Assembly: GCA_027452065.1 (NCBI GenBank)
Contig: DAIDHC010000123.1
Span: forward strand, 1-64,000
DNA length: 64,000 nt
Direction of reading: 5' to 3'
From: Bryobacterales bacterium
GTDB lineage: Bacteria > Acidobacteriota > Terriglobia > Bryobacterales > Bryobacteraceae
Shown here: one piece after another, positions 43,491 to 53,504 of the stretch
Numbering within the stretch: the first letter of the stretch is position 1
How the letters are laid out: each line of letters starts with the position of its first letter
Made by a program: the position numbers and the translations under genes
Notes under the pieces: model-generated
What the model was told of the DNA's origin: nothing
The model's input: only the letters and a program-made list of their open reading frames with translations
Database searches by the model: none

Positions 43491-44717
43491 ATGGTGCTCG
43501 AGAGAGCAATGCTGCTGCTGGCGCCCCTGCTGCTGTTCCTTTCCGATGCGACACCGGCCGACGTCCTGCTGCGCCGCGGCCTGGAGGAGCTTCAGCGGGG
43601 GCAGTTGGTCGAGGCGAAACGCGACCTCCGGGCGGCGTCGGAAACCGATTCGCGCAATCCCTTCGTCTGGATCTCGCTCGCCCAGGTCTGCCTTCGTCTT
43701 CACGACCCGGCCGAGGCGGGCGCATCGGCGGCCAAGGCCGAGAAATATTCCGGCGGCGACGCCCGGGTGTCGCACGCTCTCGCCATGTTCTACTCCGAAG
43801 CGGGAGACTGGAAGCGCGCCGCCGCGTTCGAGGAAGACTACGCCCGGAAGCAGCCCGCGGACGTCGAGGCTGGGGCCCGCGCGGCAGCGCTTCATCTGCG
43901 GGCGGGCGAATCATCGGCCGCCCTCCCTCTGGCTCAAGCCGCCTTCGACCGCGCTCCCACCGCCGCTCACGAAAACCTGCTGGCGCGCGCCCTGGCCTCC
44001 TCCGGTTCCGCCGAAGCGCCCGCCCACTTCGAGCACGCCTGGAGTCAGGATCCCTCGAATGAAGCCTTCTGCTTCGACTATTCGCAGGTGCTGCTCGAGC
44101 GCCAGGATTATCAAGCGGCGGCCAAGGTTCTGGAGAAGGGACTGGCCGCCCACCCAAAAAGCGCGCAGCTTGAGTTGACCCTCGGCGTGGCCCGCTATGG
44201 CGAGCGCCGCTTCGACGACGCCATCGCCGCCTTCCTCGATACTATCCGGCTGGACCCCTCCGCCGATCAGCCCTACCGGTTTCTCGGGCGAATGCTCGAC
44301 CAGGCCGGCCCTCGCCTGCCCGAAATCGCCCGCGCCTACCGCGCCCGCTTTCAGGCCGCTCCCGACGATTACCAGGCCGCCTATCTTCTGGCCAAAGTCC
44401 AGCTCGCCTCCAGCGCCGGCGCGGCCGATGCCGAGCGGCTCCTGCGGCGCTCCATCCGCCTGAACTCCAACTTCCCGGACTCGCATCTCGAACTCGGCGT
44501 GCTTCTGGTACGCGAGCATAAATATCGCGATGCTCAGGAGGAACTCGAGCGCGCCATCGCGCTCAATCCCACCGAGCCCACCGCCCACTACCATCTGTCG
44601 CGCGTGTACGACCGTCTGGGCGAGCCGGCCAAGGCGCAGGCTGAACGCGAGCTTCATCAGAAATTCTCCGCCGCGCCCGCCGCGGGAATGCACGGGCCCT
44701 CGCCTCAGGCTCCTTGA
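43491..44717 (+). CDS. Secreted TPR-repeat protein
   Basis: The start at 43491 is set by GAGGG 5 bases upstream and yields a signal peptide (MLLLAPLLLFLSDATPADV). The remaining 385 residues are TPRs (VLLRRGLEELQRGQLVEAKR; AAKVLEKGLAAHPKSAQL; AQEELERAIALNPTEPTAHY). It is transcribed away from the LacI gene; the 121-base gap between them should contain both promoters. Its last 13 bases overlap the end of the convergent gene. Confidence 0.91.
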   Translation: MVLERAMLLLAPLLLFLSDATPADVLLRRGLEELQRGQLVEAKRDLRAASETDSRNPFVWISLAQVCLRLHDPAEAGASAAKAEKYSGGDARVSHALAMFYSEAGDWKRAAAFEEDYARKQPADVEAGARAAALHLRAGESSAALPLAQAAFDRAPTAAHENLLARALASSGSAEAPAHFEHAWSQDPSNEAFCFDYSQVLLERQDYQAAAKVLEKGLAAHPKSAQLELTLGVARYGERRFDDAIAAFLDTIRLDPSADQPYRFLGRMLDQAGPRLPEIARAYRARFQAAPDDYQAAYLLAKVQLASSAGAADAERLLRRSIRLNSNFPDSHLELGVLLVREHKYRDAQEELERAIALNPTEPTAHYHLSRVYDRLGEPAKAQAERELHQKFSAAPAAGMHGPSPQAP

Positions 44718-45922
44718 GCCAGGCGCTCCACCAGGCGCTCCAGCTCCACCGCCTCGCCGGACTCGCTCCCACCCGCCAGCCCCGGCGCCGCCGCGAGCGC
44801 TTCGCTGTGCCCCTCGAACCAAACGAGAAACGCGGAGCGCTCGCTCCCGGGCAGGCGCTGCGCGTTGATCCAGGTGTAGTAGGCGCCCATGTCGGCATCG
44901 ATCAGCGAGCCTTCCGGGTCCAGCACCACCGAACTCTCCTGCCTCCGCGCGAGCGTCTCTTTCAGCGTCTGCTCCCTCTGCCGCGGCGTGAACCGCGCCA
45001 GAAGCGTAACTGGCTGGGCGCGCCGCAGCACTTCGCGCGCCGTCCACTGCACGAACGTCGTGCTGAACATCTGCGTGCCCGAGCCCTGCGTCAGGATGCT
45101 GAGACCGAAGCGGTTCAGCACCGCCGCATCGCCTTCGCCCCGCAGGCCGAGCTGCTCCGGCGTCATCCGCGCCAGTATCGTCCGCAGCGCCTCCGAGCCC
45201 GAGCCGGCGCGGATCGCCCTTTCCATCCGGTCCAGCAATCGTGTCCGCACGCCGGCCAGACCGTCGTAGGAAAGCGTCGTGACGCCGTCCGCCCCCGCAC
45301 CTTCCCGCCCGCCATCCACGTACCAGTGGCCGAACGGCGCCGGATCGGCTTTGGCGCGCGAAGCCAGCGTTCGCAGCAGCACGCTGGCGCCGTCGCCCGT
45401 CTTGACGTTGCGGTAATAGACTCCGTGCGGGCGCAGCTTCCGGAACAGTGGGTATCGGTTTTGCGTCACGCCGCTGCCAAGGGCCACCAGAGTCAGCCGC
45501 GCTTTCGGCGCGGGCGCCGGCGGCTCGGCCTGGTTCATCCGATGGACATAGTCAACAGCCGCCGTCCGGAACGCGTCGATCTGCTGCGATGCCCACAGGT
45601 GCGCCGTCAGCCGCTCGGAGAACGCCGACGGGTCTCCGGCCCAGTCCAGCTTTTCGAGCTCGTCGGTCAGCTTGAGCCGCTCAAATCCCTGCATCTCGGC
45701 TCCCAGGGCCTTGGCGTCGAGCTTGCCCAGATAGTCGAACTGCCGCAGCATTTCCCGGCGCTCGACGGGAAACTTCCAGTCGTATTCGATCAGCTCCCTC
45801 AGCAGCAGCGGCAGAAAGGCCAGCGGAAGCCGGCGCATCGTCTCGAGATTCGCACCAGCGAGCCGGCGGGCCTCCGGAGGGTATCCGGCAAAGTCGCGCG
45901 CCTGAAGTTGCTCCGGCTTCAT
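44705..45922 (-). CDS. Unrecognised 405-residue protein
   Basis: No signal peptide or membrane helix is seen. The first 130 residues are helical (MKPEQLQARDFAGYPPEARR, EYDWKFPVERREMLRQF). A strand VALGSGVTQNRYPLFRKLR and a segment GHWYVDGGRE follow, then FSTTFVQWTAREVLRRAQP and a region with DPEGSLIDADMGAYYTWIN. The last parts read like a nucleotide- or effector-binding fold, but I cannot name a family. It follows the Tat phosphatase-like gene by 4 bases, so the two are co-expressed. Homologues appear to me specific to Acidobacteriota, which needs a database check. Confidence 0.82.
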   Translation of the reverse strand: MKPEQLQARDFAGYPPEARRLAGANLETMRRLPLAFLPLLLRELIEYDWKFPVERREMLRQFDYLGKLDAKALGAEMQGFERLKLTDELEKLDWAGDPSAFSERLTAHLWASQQIDAFRTAAVDYVHRMNQAEPPAPAPKARLTLVALGSGVTQNRYPLFRKLRPHGVYYRNVKTGDGASVLLRTLASRAKADPAPFGHWYVDGGREGAGADGVTTLSYDGLAGVRTRLLDRMERAIRAGSGSEALRTILARMTPEQLGLRGEGDAAVLNRFGLSILTQGSGTQMFSTTFVQWTAREVLRRAQPVTLLARFTPRQREQTLKETLARRQESSVVLDPEGSLIDADMGAYYTWINAQRLPGSERSAFLVWFEGHSEALAAAPGLAGGSESGEAVELERLVERLAQGA

Positions 45923-45926
45923 GGCT

Positions 45927-47102
45927 TCAACTCACCTCCGCCAGCGGGCGGCCCTGGGAAAATCGCGCCGAGAATCCCAGTATCGACCCCAGCGTCGGCA
46001 CCAGATCCACCGACTCCACCCGGCGGTCCACCACTTGGTTTTCCCGAACCCCCGGGCCCAGCGCCATCAGCCATGTGGTTCGCGACAACGCGTCGCCGGT
46101 GCGGTGATGTTGGAATCCGTTCCCTCCAGCATCCTCGTCCGAGTCCCGGCCGAAGTCGGGCAGGATAAACATCGTCGTACGCCCGGCGTACTCCGGCTCG
46201 GATTCGATGGTCCGCCAGATCTCGGCGCACAGCCTGTCGGAGCGCTGGATGCCGTCGATGTAAAGCGAGTACGCCCCCGAGTGCGCAATGTCGATGTCGT
46301 GGAGAGTGATCCACAGCAGGCTCGGCGCCAGGTGCCGCATGAGCTGGCGGGCGATGAAGACCGATAACTCGTCCGGGCTGGCCAGGCTGCGAGCGTGCGC
46401 CGTGAAGTCGTCCACCGACAGCTTCAGGATCTCGGCCATCTGGCGCAGCTCGAACTCGCTGCCGGCCAACTGCGGGGTAAACAACGGCGATTCGTAGTTG
46501 TCGCGCAGCAGGTGATCGTATTGGTTGCCGCCACCCGATGACAGGGCGGCGGCCAGCAGACGTTTCGGAAGAATCACCCCGGCGCCCAAGCCGGCGCCGT
46601 AGGCACGGTTACCGCTCTCACCGATGCGGTTGAAGCCATTACTCGGCGCCACGACCCAGGCATCGGAGGCCGGCCTCTTCCGGTCTCGCCGGAAATATTC
46701 GAATGCCGTAGGATATTGCGGCGGAACGGCAGCGAAGTTATCGAAGGTTTCGTAAACCCCGGTCGCAAGACTTGCCGTGGCGACGTAGTGACCCAGAATC
46801 CCCCGATTTACTACCTGAGTGTAAAAAGTCGCGCGTGGGAGTAACTCAGACAGCAGAAGAGGGATGTTCTCCTGCCCCTGGGGCATGAAGGTTTCCTCAT
46901 CGCGGGCTCCTCCGCCGAAGGTAACCACTACGACCTTCCGGCTCCGGGGAACGATGGGGGCCTGCGCCGAGACGTGGCTTAAACCGGTGTACAAACACGC
47001 TCCCGTGGCCAGGCGGAGGAACTCCCGGCGGCTACGGGATAGAGCTTCGGCGATCTCCCGCGGGCCACGCCCGTCTACGTTTCGTAACAGCCAGTCCGAC
47101 AT
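45927..47102 (-). CDS. Tat-exported alkaline-phosphatase-superfamily protein
   Basis: A twin-arginine signal (SRSRREFLRLATGACLY) lies about 23 residues in. The mature part has the superfamily pattern: a first metal strand (VVVVTFGGGARDEET), substrate region, the pair LLWITLHDIDIAHSGAY, a conserved FILPDFGRDSDED and a final ESVDLVPTLGSILGF. This is close to the DUF1501/sulfatase-like branch. It should hydrolyse a phosphate or sulfate ester in the periplasm, but no substrate can be named. The divergent TonB receptor gene starts 227 bases away, and the LacI-type operator lies in that gap. Confidence 0.88.
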   Translation of the reverse strand: MSDWLLRNVDGRGPREIAEALSRSRREFLRLATGACLYTGLSHVSAQAPIVPRSRKVVVVTFGGGARDEETFMPQGQENIPLLLSELLPRATFYTQVVNRGILGHYVATASLATGVYETFDNFAAVPPQYPTAFEYFRRDRKRPASDAWVVAPSNGFNRIGESGNRAYGAGLGAGVILPKRLLAAALSSGGGNQYDHLLRDNYESPLFTPQLAGSEFELRQMAEILKLSVDDFTAHARSLASPDELSVFIARQLMRHLAPSLLWITLHDIDIAHSGAYSLYIDGIQRSDRLCAEIWRTIESEPEYAGRTTMFILPDFGRDSDEDAGGNGFQHHRTGDALSRTTWLMALGPGVRENQVVDRRVESVDLVPTLGSILGFSARFSQGRPLAEVS

Positions 47103-47245
47103 CGGAGTGTTCTCTGTGCCCCTCTCTTTACTAACACGGTCCCGGGCGAATCGGAAGTATCTTTGCGGGGACGCCGCTTCGGGTGTCCGAAATCGGGCAG
47201 GATCCGGGGCCTGGGGTAGACTAACAAAAAAGCACTAAAAAATCC

Positions 47246-47274
47246 TTGAAGTAAGCGCTTACATGTGTTACTTT
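47246..47274 (+). promoter_or_regulatory. Promoter with LacI-type operator before TonB receptor
   Basis: TTGAAG (47246-47251) and TACTTT (47269-47274) are spaced by 17 bases. Inside the spacer is GTAAGCGCTTAC (47251-47262), a perfect 12-base palindrome with the central CG of LacI-family operators. A bound repressor would block RNA polymerase directly. The transcript would run about 50 bases to the ATG at 47330, which has GGGAGGGG about 4 bases before it. The rest of the 227-base gap holds no other feature I can support. Confidence 0.7.
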
Positions 47275-47329
47275 AACCCAAGTTCAGACCGCTTTGTTGG
47301 GGTGAGCTGACTAGGTTTGGGAGGGGACT

Positions 47330-50300
47330 ATGCTCTGTAAGCGTAGTATTGCCGCGTGCGCACTCGTATTCGCGCTTTGCGGAACAACTGTTTTTGCTCA
47401 GCGTGACTTAGGGACGATCACGGGTACGATCACGGACCCGCAAGGCTCGGTTGTTCCCAACGCGAAGATCACCATCACGGAAGATGCGACGGGGTTGGCG
47501 TACGTGACCCAATCGGATGAATCCGGCACTTACGTCCGCCCGCTGTTGAAGCCGGGCACATACACGGTACACGTCGAGGCCTCGGGCTTCCGTCCTGCCG
47601 AGCAACGCGGGGTCATCGTGAACCCCGGCGAACGCGTGGCGGCCAACATCGCGCTGGCGGTGGGCAATGCATCGCAGACTGTGGAAGTGTCCGCCTCGGC
47701 GCCGCTGCTGCAAACCGAATCGACGGTTCAAGGCGCCAACTTAAATGCGACCCAGATGACGCAGTTGCCGCTCGGCGGGCAGCGCGTCTTCGCGTTTCTG
47801 GCGCGCCTGTCGCCCGGCGTGCTGCCGGCCGAGCAGGGCGCGCGTGACGCATTGAACGGCGGCTTCTCAGCCAACGGCGTCCGGTCGACCGGCGAAAACA
47901 ATTTCCTTTTGAACGGCGTCGACAATAACGTCAACGTCATCGACTTCATCAACCAGCAGTCGTTCGTCATCAACCCGTCGGTCGAGGCGATCGGCGAAAT
48001 GCAGATCCTGACCAACGGCTACAACGCCGAGTACGGGCGCGCGGCCGGTGGCGTGATTGACGTCAACCTGAAGTCCGGCACCAATCAGGTGCATGGCGTC
48101 CTGTTCGAGATTCTGCAAAACGACAAGCTGAACGCCAACCGGTGGGAAAACAATGTCGCCGGCAAGCCGACGAACGTCTTCAAGCAGAACCAGTTTGGCG
48201 CGGCGGTGGGCGGCCCGATCATCAAGAACAAGCTCTTTATGTTCGGCGACTACCAGGGCACGCGCATCGCCACCAGCGGCGGGACGATCCAAAACCTGGG
48301 ATATGGGGGCTTCTACACCATTCCCACGCAGGCCATGACCAAGGGCGACTTCTCGCAGTTACTCGGCGGCGCCGTCGGCTCCGTGAACGGAACCAGCATC
48401 GCCCAGAACGAAATCTTCGATCCGGCCAGCACCTCCTGCATCAGCGGCTGCAATACCAGCAACCCCGTCTACACGAGGACTCCGTTCCCGGGCAACATCA
48501 TTCCCGCCAACCGGATGGATCCTGTGGCAGCCAAGATGATGGCTTTGTTCCCGGCCACCAATCAGCCCTTCAGGACGGGAAATTATCCCCAGAACGACTA
48601 CTACACCGTAACGCCGGGGATGCTGAATACCGACCAGGGCGACGGACGCGTCGATTACCGCATCGACGATAAGAACAGCCTGTTTGGCAGCATCAGCTGG
48701 TCGGATACTCCCAAATCGAGCGTCCAGCCGTTCCCGGGAGCCCTGGACGGCGGGAACTTCAACGGCGTAAGTGAATTGGATCTCGGACGGAACGCCCAAT
48801 TGGGTTACACGCGAATCTGGTCGCCGAGCATCATTAGCGAAACGCGCCTCGGCTTCAGCCGCCTGGTGACAGCCCGCACGCAGGCCAACGCGAACACCGA
48901 CGAGTTCTCAGCCCTGGGAATCGGCGGTTACAACCCGACAACGTCTTTGAACGGCGGCCTGCCTCAGTTCGGTCTCGGGCCATACAGCCAGATGGGCGCC
49001 AACGACTGGCTGCCGACCAAGGAATATAACAACGTCTGGGATTTCGTCCAGAACGTCGCGATCACGCACGGCAATCATTCGCTGAAGTTCGGTGCCGAGA
49101 TCAAGCCGATTCAGTTCCCGTTCTTCCAGGTGCCGTTTCCGCACGGCGAGATGAACTTCAACCGGAATGAAACCGCCTACCCGTCCACGCTAAAAGACCT
49201 CGGCGGCTTGAACGGAACATTCGCGGGAGACACCGGCGACACGATGGCTTCGTTCCTGCTGGGCGCCATCAACGGCGGCCAGATCTCCACGACAAACTTC
49301 ATTTCGTCCACCCGCCAGTCCTATAGCGGATACGCCCAGGACGACTGGAAAGTCACGCCCAAACTGACTGTGAACATCGGTCTGCGATACGATTTGTGGT
49401 CTCCGATCGGCGAGAAATTTTCCCGACAGTCGAACTTCGATATCAACACCCTAACTCTCCAGATTCCCAGCGGGCCCAATCAGAACGCCGCTTTGCCGCC
49501 TAACTTCAATACTCCGTACACGGCGAACGGCATCACGTATCCGGCGCTGTTCCCGAACGTGAAGGTGGCGCGCGGCCAGGTGAACCAATACCTGATCCCG
49601 TGGGACAAAGGCGATTTCGGACCGCGCATCGGTTTCGCATACAACGTTATGGATAAGACCGTCATTCGCGCCGCCTATGGTATCTTCTACGGCGGCGAGG
49701 AAAACCAGGGCGGTAATCCGAACCGCGGCGAATCGGTGCCGTTCAATGAGTCACCCCAGTTGAACCGGCCTGCCGGCGTTGGTCAATTCCAGCCCAATCC
49801 GTACTTTGCCGGAGGCAATCCGACGGGCGCCATTTCGGCAGGCTACCCGCTGGACGTCTTCACGACCACGCCGGTCTCCTCGCTTCAGTTCCGCGAAGTG
49901 GCCAACGATTTCCGCAATCCGATGGTCCAGAAATGGAACCTCGCGATCCAGCGCGAGTTACCCGGCCAGATGGCTCTCGAAGTCGGTTATCAAGGGAACC
50001 ACTCGTCGCATCAGCTTCTGCAGCCGGACTTCAACGCCTGTCCGAACTACGGCACCTTGAACACGTCGATCAATTGCAACGCCCTGCGGCCGTATCCCGA
50101 CATCGGCAGCATTTCGGGTACGGCTACATTCGGCTTCGGTAACTACGACGCATTGACGGTGGAATTGCAGAAACGGATGTCTTCGGGCCTTCAGTTCATC
50201 GCCTCCTACACTTACGGGCACGCGCTCGCCAATAGCGGTACCACGCTCAGCGGTTCGAGCGGCTTCGGTTACCGGGACAACACCAATATCAGCAGCTCTT

Positions 50301-50869
50301 ACGCCAATGCCGCCTGGGACATCGAGCAGAACTTCACCACCGGGTTCAACTACGACATCCCGTTCGGCCGGGGCAAAGCGTACGGCGCCAACATGAACCG
50401 CGCCGTCAACGCGCTGGTCGGCAACTGGCAGGTCAACGGTATTCTGACGCTTCACACGGGCCAGCCGTTCACGGTACGCGCCAACGGATGCCAAGGCGTC
50501 TGGGCCAGTTGCTACCCTGACCTGGTGGCCGGAGCGAATCCGAACGCGGCGCCGGCCAACGGAAGCAATCCGGGCGAGTGGTTCAACACCGCGAACTTCC
50601 TGCACCCCACTCCGCTCACACAAGGCAACCTCGGCCTGCAAACGAATTTCGGGCCCCCGACGCGCACCCTTGATTTCTCCATCTTCAAGGACTTCGCTCT
50701 TACGGAGCGATTCAACGTCGAGTTCCGAGCCGAGAGTTTCAACCTCGCTAACACGCCGCAATTCGGCCTGCCCGACAATACGCTGGGCGACGCCAGATTC
50801 GGCCAGATCTCCAGTACTGCGACCGGCAGCGAACGGCACATTCAGTTCTCGCTGCGGTTCCAGTTTTAA
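47330..50869 (+). CDS. Oar-like TonB-dependent receptor
   Basis: A signal peptide (to about residue 23, TTVFAQ) is followed by a carboxypeptidase-regulatory-like domain (27-110; GTITGTITDPQGSVVPNAKI), a plug domain (about 130-250; QLPLGGQRVFAFLARLSPGV, NNFLLNGVDNNVNV) and a long barrel ending in IQFSLRFQF, with the terminal Phe typical of outer-membrane proteins. At 1179 residues it matches the Oar family, which in Acidobacteria replaces the SusC transporters of Bacteroidetes and probably imports oligosaccharides. No SusD-like or TonB gene is adjacent. The LacI-type operator in its promoter suggests sugar control. Confidence 0.96.
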   Translation: MLCKRSIAACALVFALCGTTVFAQRDLGTITGTITDPQGSVVPNAKITITEDATGLAYVTQSDESGTYVRPLLKPGTYTVHVEASGFRPAEQRGVIVNPGERVAANIALAVGNASQTVEVSASAPLLQTESTVQGANLNATQMTQLPLGGQRVFAFLARLSPGVLPAEQGARDALNGGFSANGVRSTGENNFLLNGVDNNVNVIDFINQQSFVINPSVEAIGEMQILTNGYNAEYGRAAGGVIDVNLKSGTNQVHGVLFEILQNDKLNANRWENNVAGKPTNVFKQNQFGAAVGGPIIKNKLFMFGDYQGTRIATSGGTIQNLGYGGFYTIPTQAMTKGDFSQLLGGAVGSVNGTSIAQNEIFDPASTSCISGCNTSNPVYTRTPFPGNIIPANRMDPVAAKMMALFPATNQPFRTGNYPQNDYYTVTPGMLNTDQGDGRVDYRIDDKNSLFGSISWSDTPKSSVQPFPGALDGGNFNGVSELDLGRNAQLGYTRIWSPSIISETRLGFSRLVTARTQANANTDEFSALGIGGYNPTTSLNGGLPQFGLGPYSQMGANDWLPTKEYNNVWDFVQNVAITHGNHSLKFGAEIKPIQFPFFQVPFPHGEMNFNRNETAYPSTLKDLGGLNGTFAGDTGDTMASFLLGAINGGQISTTNFISSTRQSYSGYAQDDWKVTPKLTVNIGLRYDLWSPIGEKFSRQSNFDINTLTLQIPSGPNQNAALPPNFNTPYTANGITYPALFPNVKVARGQVNQYLIPWDKGDFGPRIGFAYNVMDKTVIRAAYGIFYGGEENQGGNPNRGESVPFNESPQLNRPAGVGQFQPNPYFAGGNPTGAISAGYPLDVFTTTPVSSLQFREVANDFRNPMVQKWNLAIQRELPGQMALEVGYQGNHSSHQLLQPDFNACPNYGTLNTSINCNALRPYPDIGSISGTATFGFGNYDALTVELQKRMSSGLQFIASYTYGHALANSGTTLSGSSGFGYRDNTNISSSYANAAWDIEQNFTTGFNYDIPFGRGKAYGANMNRAVNALVGNWQVNGILTLHTGQPFTVRANGCQGVWASCYPDLVAGANPNAAPANGSNPGEWFNTANFLHPTPLTQGNLGLQTNFGPPTRTLDFSIFKDFALTERFNVEFRAESFNLANTPQFGLPDNTLGDARFGQISSTATGSERHIQFSLRFQF

Positions 50870-50915
50870 CGCCGCCGCCGAAGCGATTGTGACCGCCGGC
50901 GGGTTCACGTCCTGA

Positions 50916-50950
50916 ACGAAGGCCCAGAGCACTCCACTCTGGGCCTTCGT
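50916..50950. terminator. Perfect hairpin after the TonB receptor gene
   Basis: A 14-base stem (ACGAAGGCCCAGAG paired with CTCTGGGCCTTCGT) and a 7-base loop (CACTCCA) lie 47 bases after the receptor stop codon. The stem is G-C rich and perfect, as in intrinsic terminators, but only a single T closes the right arm and no run of T follows. It may instead cap the 3' end of the message. There is no other structure before the ADOP permease gene. Confidence 0.6.
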
Positions 50951-51038
50951 CTGTCCGCCAGTTCACGCCCGAAATCCGCGAATGTAAAATGTGGTCACGG
51001 GCCTCGAATGCGGTCCCGGTTCGCTTTACTATGGATCT

Positions 51039-53504
51039 ATGGTCTCGCTGGGCGCGGAAGTGCGCCAGGCCACGCGTTCGCTGGCCAAGACTCCCGGCTT
51101 CGCGGCGGCCGTACTGTTGACGCTGGTGGTGGCCGTCGCCGCCAACACCGTGATTTTCTCGGTGGTCAATGCCATTCTCCTTCGGCCGCTTCCTTATCCG
51201 GAGGCGGATCGCCTGGTCAGCTTCGACGCCACCTTCGGAAAAATTTCGGTCACGGCGCTATCCTCCGGCGGCTTTCTCGCGCTGCGGGATGGCGCGCGGC
51301 AGTTCGACCTCGTGTCGGCCTTCGACGTGGCCGGTCCCGGCGTGAACCTCTCCTCGGGTGACACGCCTGAACAGGTTCACGCCATACACGTTTCCAGCGA
51401 CTACTTCCGGCTCTTCGGGGCCACCACGGTGGCCGGCCGCACATTCACCGCGGAAGAAGACCGCCCCGGCAGTCCGGCAGTTGTGGTGCTCGGCCACGGC
51501 CTGTGGCGGCGCAGGTTCGGGGCGGATCCGCGGATCGTCGGCTCCCGCATTGAATTGAACAGTGAACCGTATCTCGTCGTGGGAGTTCTCGGCGCCGTGT
51601 ATCTGCCCGACCCGCAAGCCGACCTGTGGCTGCCGTTGCGCGCCGATCCGGCGTCGAAGATCAGCGCCCACTTCCTGCGAGTCTGCGCCCGCCTGCGGGG
51701 CAACGCGACAGTGGGCAGCGCCGACGCCGAAGCGGTTGCCATCTTCAAACACTTCCAGCATGCTCAGCCGGATTTGATGACCGATCAGGAAAGCGTCCGG
51801 GTGCGCGAGCTTCGAGATGAGGAAACCGGCAGCGCGCGCGGCCCACTCCTGGTGCTGCTGGGGGCTGTCGGCTTCGTGCTGCTAATCGCCTGTGTGAACG
51901 TGGCGAACCTAATGCTTACGCGCACCGTCGCCCGGGCCAAGGAGATCGCCGTCCGTTCGGCGCTTGGTGCGACGCGCGGCCGCATCGTCCGCCTTACGAT
52001 GATCGAGAGCCTGATACTGGGGCTCGCCGGGGGTATCGTCGGACTCGCCGTCGGCCGAGCCGCCATCAAAGCCACCGAAGCTCTTTACTCCGACAAGCTG
52101 CCCCGCGCCAGCGAGTTCATATCCGGCATTCCGATGGACTGGCAGGTGGCGATGTTTACTCTCGCGGTTTCCCTCGGTACGGGACTGTTGTTCGGCTTCG
52201 GCCCGGCGATTCAGGCGATGCGCGTCAATGTGAACTCGGTGCTGAAGGAAACGGCCAGCCGCTCCTCCACCGGGCTGCACCAGAACCGGGCGCGGTCGAT
52301 GCTCATCGCCGGCGAGATGGCGATGGCGGTGCTGCTGTTGAGCGGCGCCACGCTGCTGATCCGGAGCTTCGCGGCGCTGCAGAATGCCGCCACGGGAATC
52401 GACGCGCGGAACATCCTGACCATGGAGACTTCGCTCGTCGGCTCGCGATACGACACGACAGACAAAGTGACGCGCCTGCGGCGCGAGGTGGAGACCCGAG
52501 CGAGCGCCCTGCCGGGCGTGCGCGCCGTCGCTCTGTCCATCACCATCCCGATCGCCAGTCCCGGAATCGACCTTCCCTTCGACATCGAAGGCCGCGCGCC
52601 TTCGGGATCGCTGCCCTGCGACGGCGACGAACAGTTTCGCTTCGTCAGCCCCCAATATTTCAAGGCCTTCGGCATCCCCGTGCTGCAAGGCCGTGTGTTC
52701 TCCGAAGCCGACGCCCAGACCGCCGAGCAAGTGATTGTCATTAACGAGGCCATGGCCCGCAAATACTGGCCCTCGCGCGGCGCTCTCGGATCGAGCCTGG
52801 TGCTGGGCCGGATGATGGGTCCCATCTTCGTGAATCCGCCGCGGCGCATCGTGGGCATTGTCGGCAACGTGCGAGAGCGGGGCGTGCGGCGGGGCGTGCT
52901 GCCTATCATGTATATCCCGGCCGGGCAGGTGCCCGATGGTCTGATGGCGTTCACCAACAGCGTCATGCCGCTCCACTGGTCCATCCGCGTCGATGGCGAT
53001 CCGCTGGCGCTGGCGCCGGCGGTGCGGAACGCGTTCCTCGCCGCCGATCGAGGCCTGCCGGTGGCGAAGGTCGAAACGATGCAGGATGTGATGGCGTCCG
53101 CCTCGAGTGACGACCGCTTCAACACCGCGCTCCTCGGCTCATTCGCCTTCATCGCGCTGATCCTGGCGGCGATCGGCACCTACGGAGTCATTTCGTACGG
53201 CGTCGAGCAGCGGCGGCAGGAGTTGGGAATCCGGGCGGCGCTCGGACAGACGCCGTGGCACGCGTGGCGCCTGGTGGCAGGAGGGGGCATGCGGAGCGCT
53301 GTGGCCGGATTGATCGGCGGCACGCTGGGCGCCCTGGGGTTGTCGCGGCTGTTGCGCGGCATGCTATACGGCGTCACCGAGCACGATCCGCTCACATATC
53401 TGCTGATGTCGGCCATCCTGATCGCCACCGCCCTGGCGGCATGCAGCGTTCCGGCGTGGCGGGCCACGCGTTCCGACCCCATGACGGCACTTCGGCATGA
53501 GTGA
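51039..53504 (+). CDS. ADOP-type ABC permease (two FtsX domains)
   Basis: An 821-residue permease of the acidobacterial duplicated-orphan type. It has an N-terminal helix (TPGFAAAVLLTLVVAVAANT), a MacB periplasmic core, a first FtsX unit (LVLLGAVGFVLLIACVNVAN), a middle helix, a second periplasmic core (ALPGVRAVALSITIPIASPG) and a second FtsX unit near the C-terminus (LGSFAFIALILAAIGTYGVI). Such proteins function without an adjacent ATPase gene. I chose the ATG at 51039; the upstream in-frame start adds 16 residues that do not look coding. It overlaps the next gene by 8 bases. Confidence 0.94.
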   Translation: MVSLGAEVRQATRSLAKTPGFAAAVLLTLVVAVAANTVIFSVVNAILLRPLPYPEADRLVSFDATFGKISVTALSSGGFLALRDGARQFDLVSAFDVAGPGVNLSSGDTPEQVHAIHVSSDYFRLFGATTVAGRTFTAEEDRPGSPAVVVLGHGLWRRRFGADPRIVGSRIELNSEPYLVVGVLGAVYLPDPQADLWLPLRADPASKISAHFLRVCARLRGNATVGSADAEAVAIFKHFQHAQPDLMTDQESVRVRELRDEETGSARGPLLVLLGAVGFVLLIACVNVANLMLTRTVARAKEIAVRSALGATRGRIVRLTMIESLILGLAGGIVGLAVGRAAIKATEALYSDKLPRASEFISGIPMDWQVAMFTLAVSLGTGLLFGFGPAIQAMRVNVNSVLKETASRSSTGLHQNRARSMLIAGEMAMAVLLLSGATLLIRSFAALQNAATGIDARNILTMETSLVGSRYDTTDKVTRLRREVETRASALPGVRAVALSITIPIASPGIDLPFDIEGRAPSGSLPCDGDEQFRFVSPQYFKAFGIPVLQGRVFSEADAQTAEQVIVINEAMARKYWPSRGALGSSLVLGRMMGPIFVNPPRRIVGIVGNVRERGVRRGVLPIMYIPAGQVPDGLMAFTNSVMPLHWSIRVDGDPLALAPAVRNAFLAADRGLPVAKVETMQDVMASASSDDRFNTALLGSFAFIALILAAIGTYGVISYGVEQRRQELGIRAALGQTPWHAWRLVAGGGMRSAVAGLIGGTLGALGLSRLLRGMLYGVTEHDPLTYLLMSAILIATALAACSVPAWRATRSDPMTALRHE

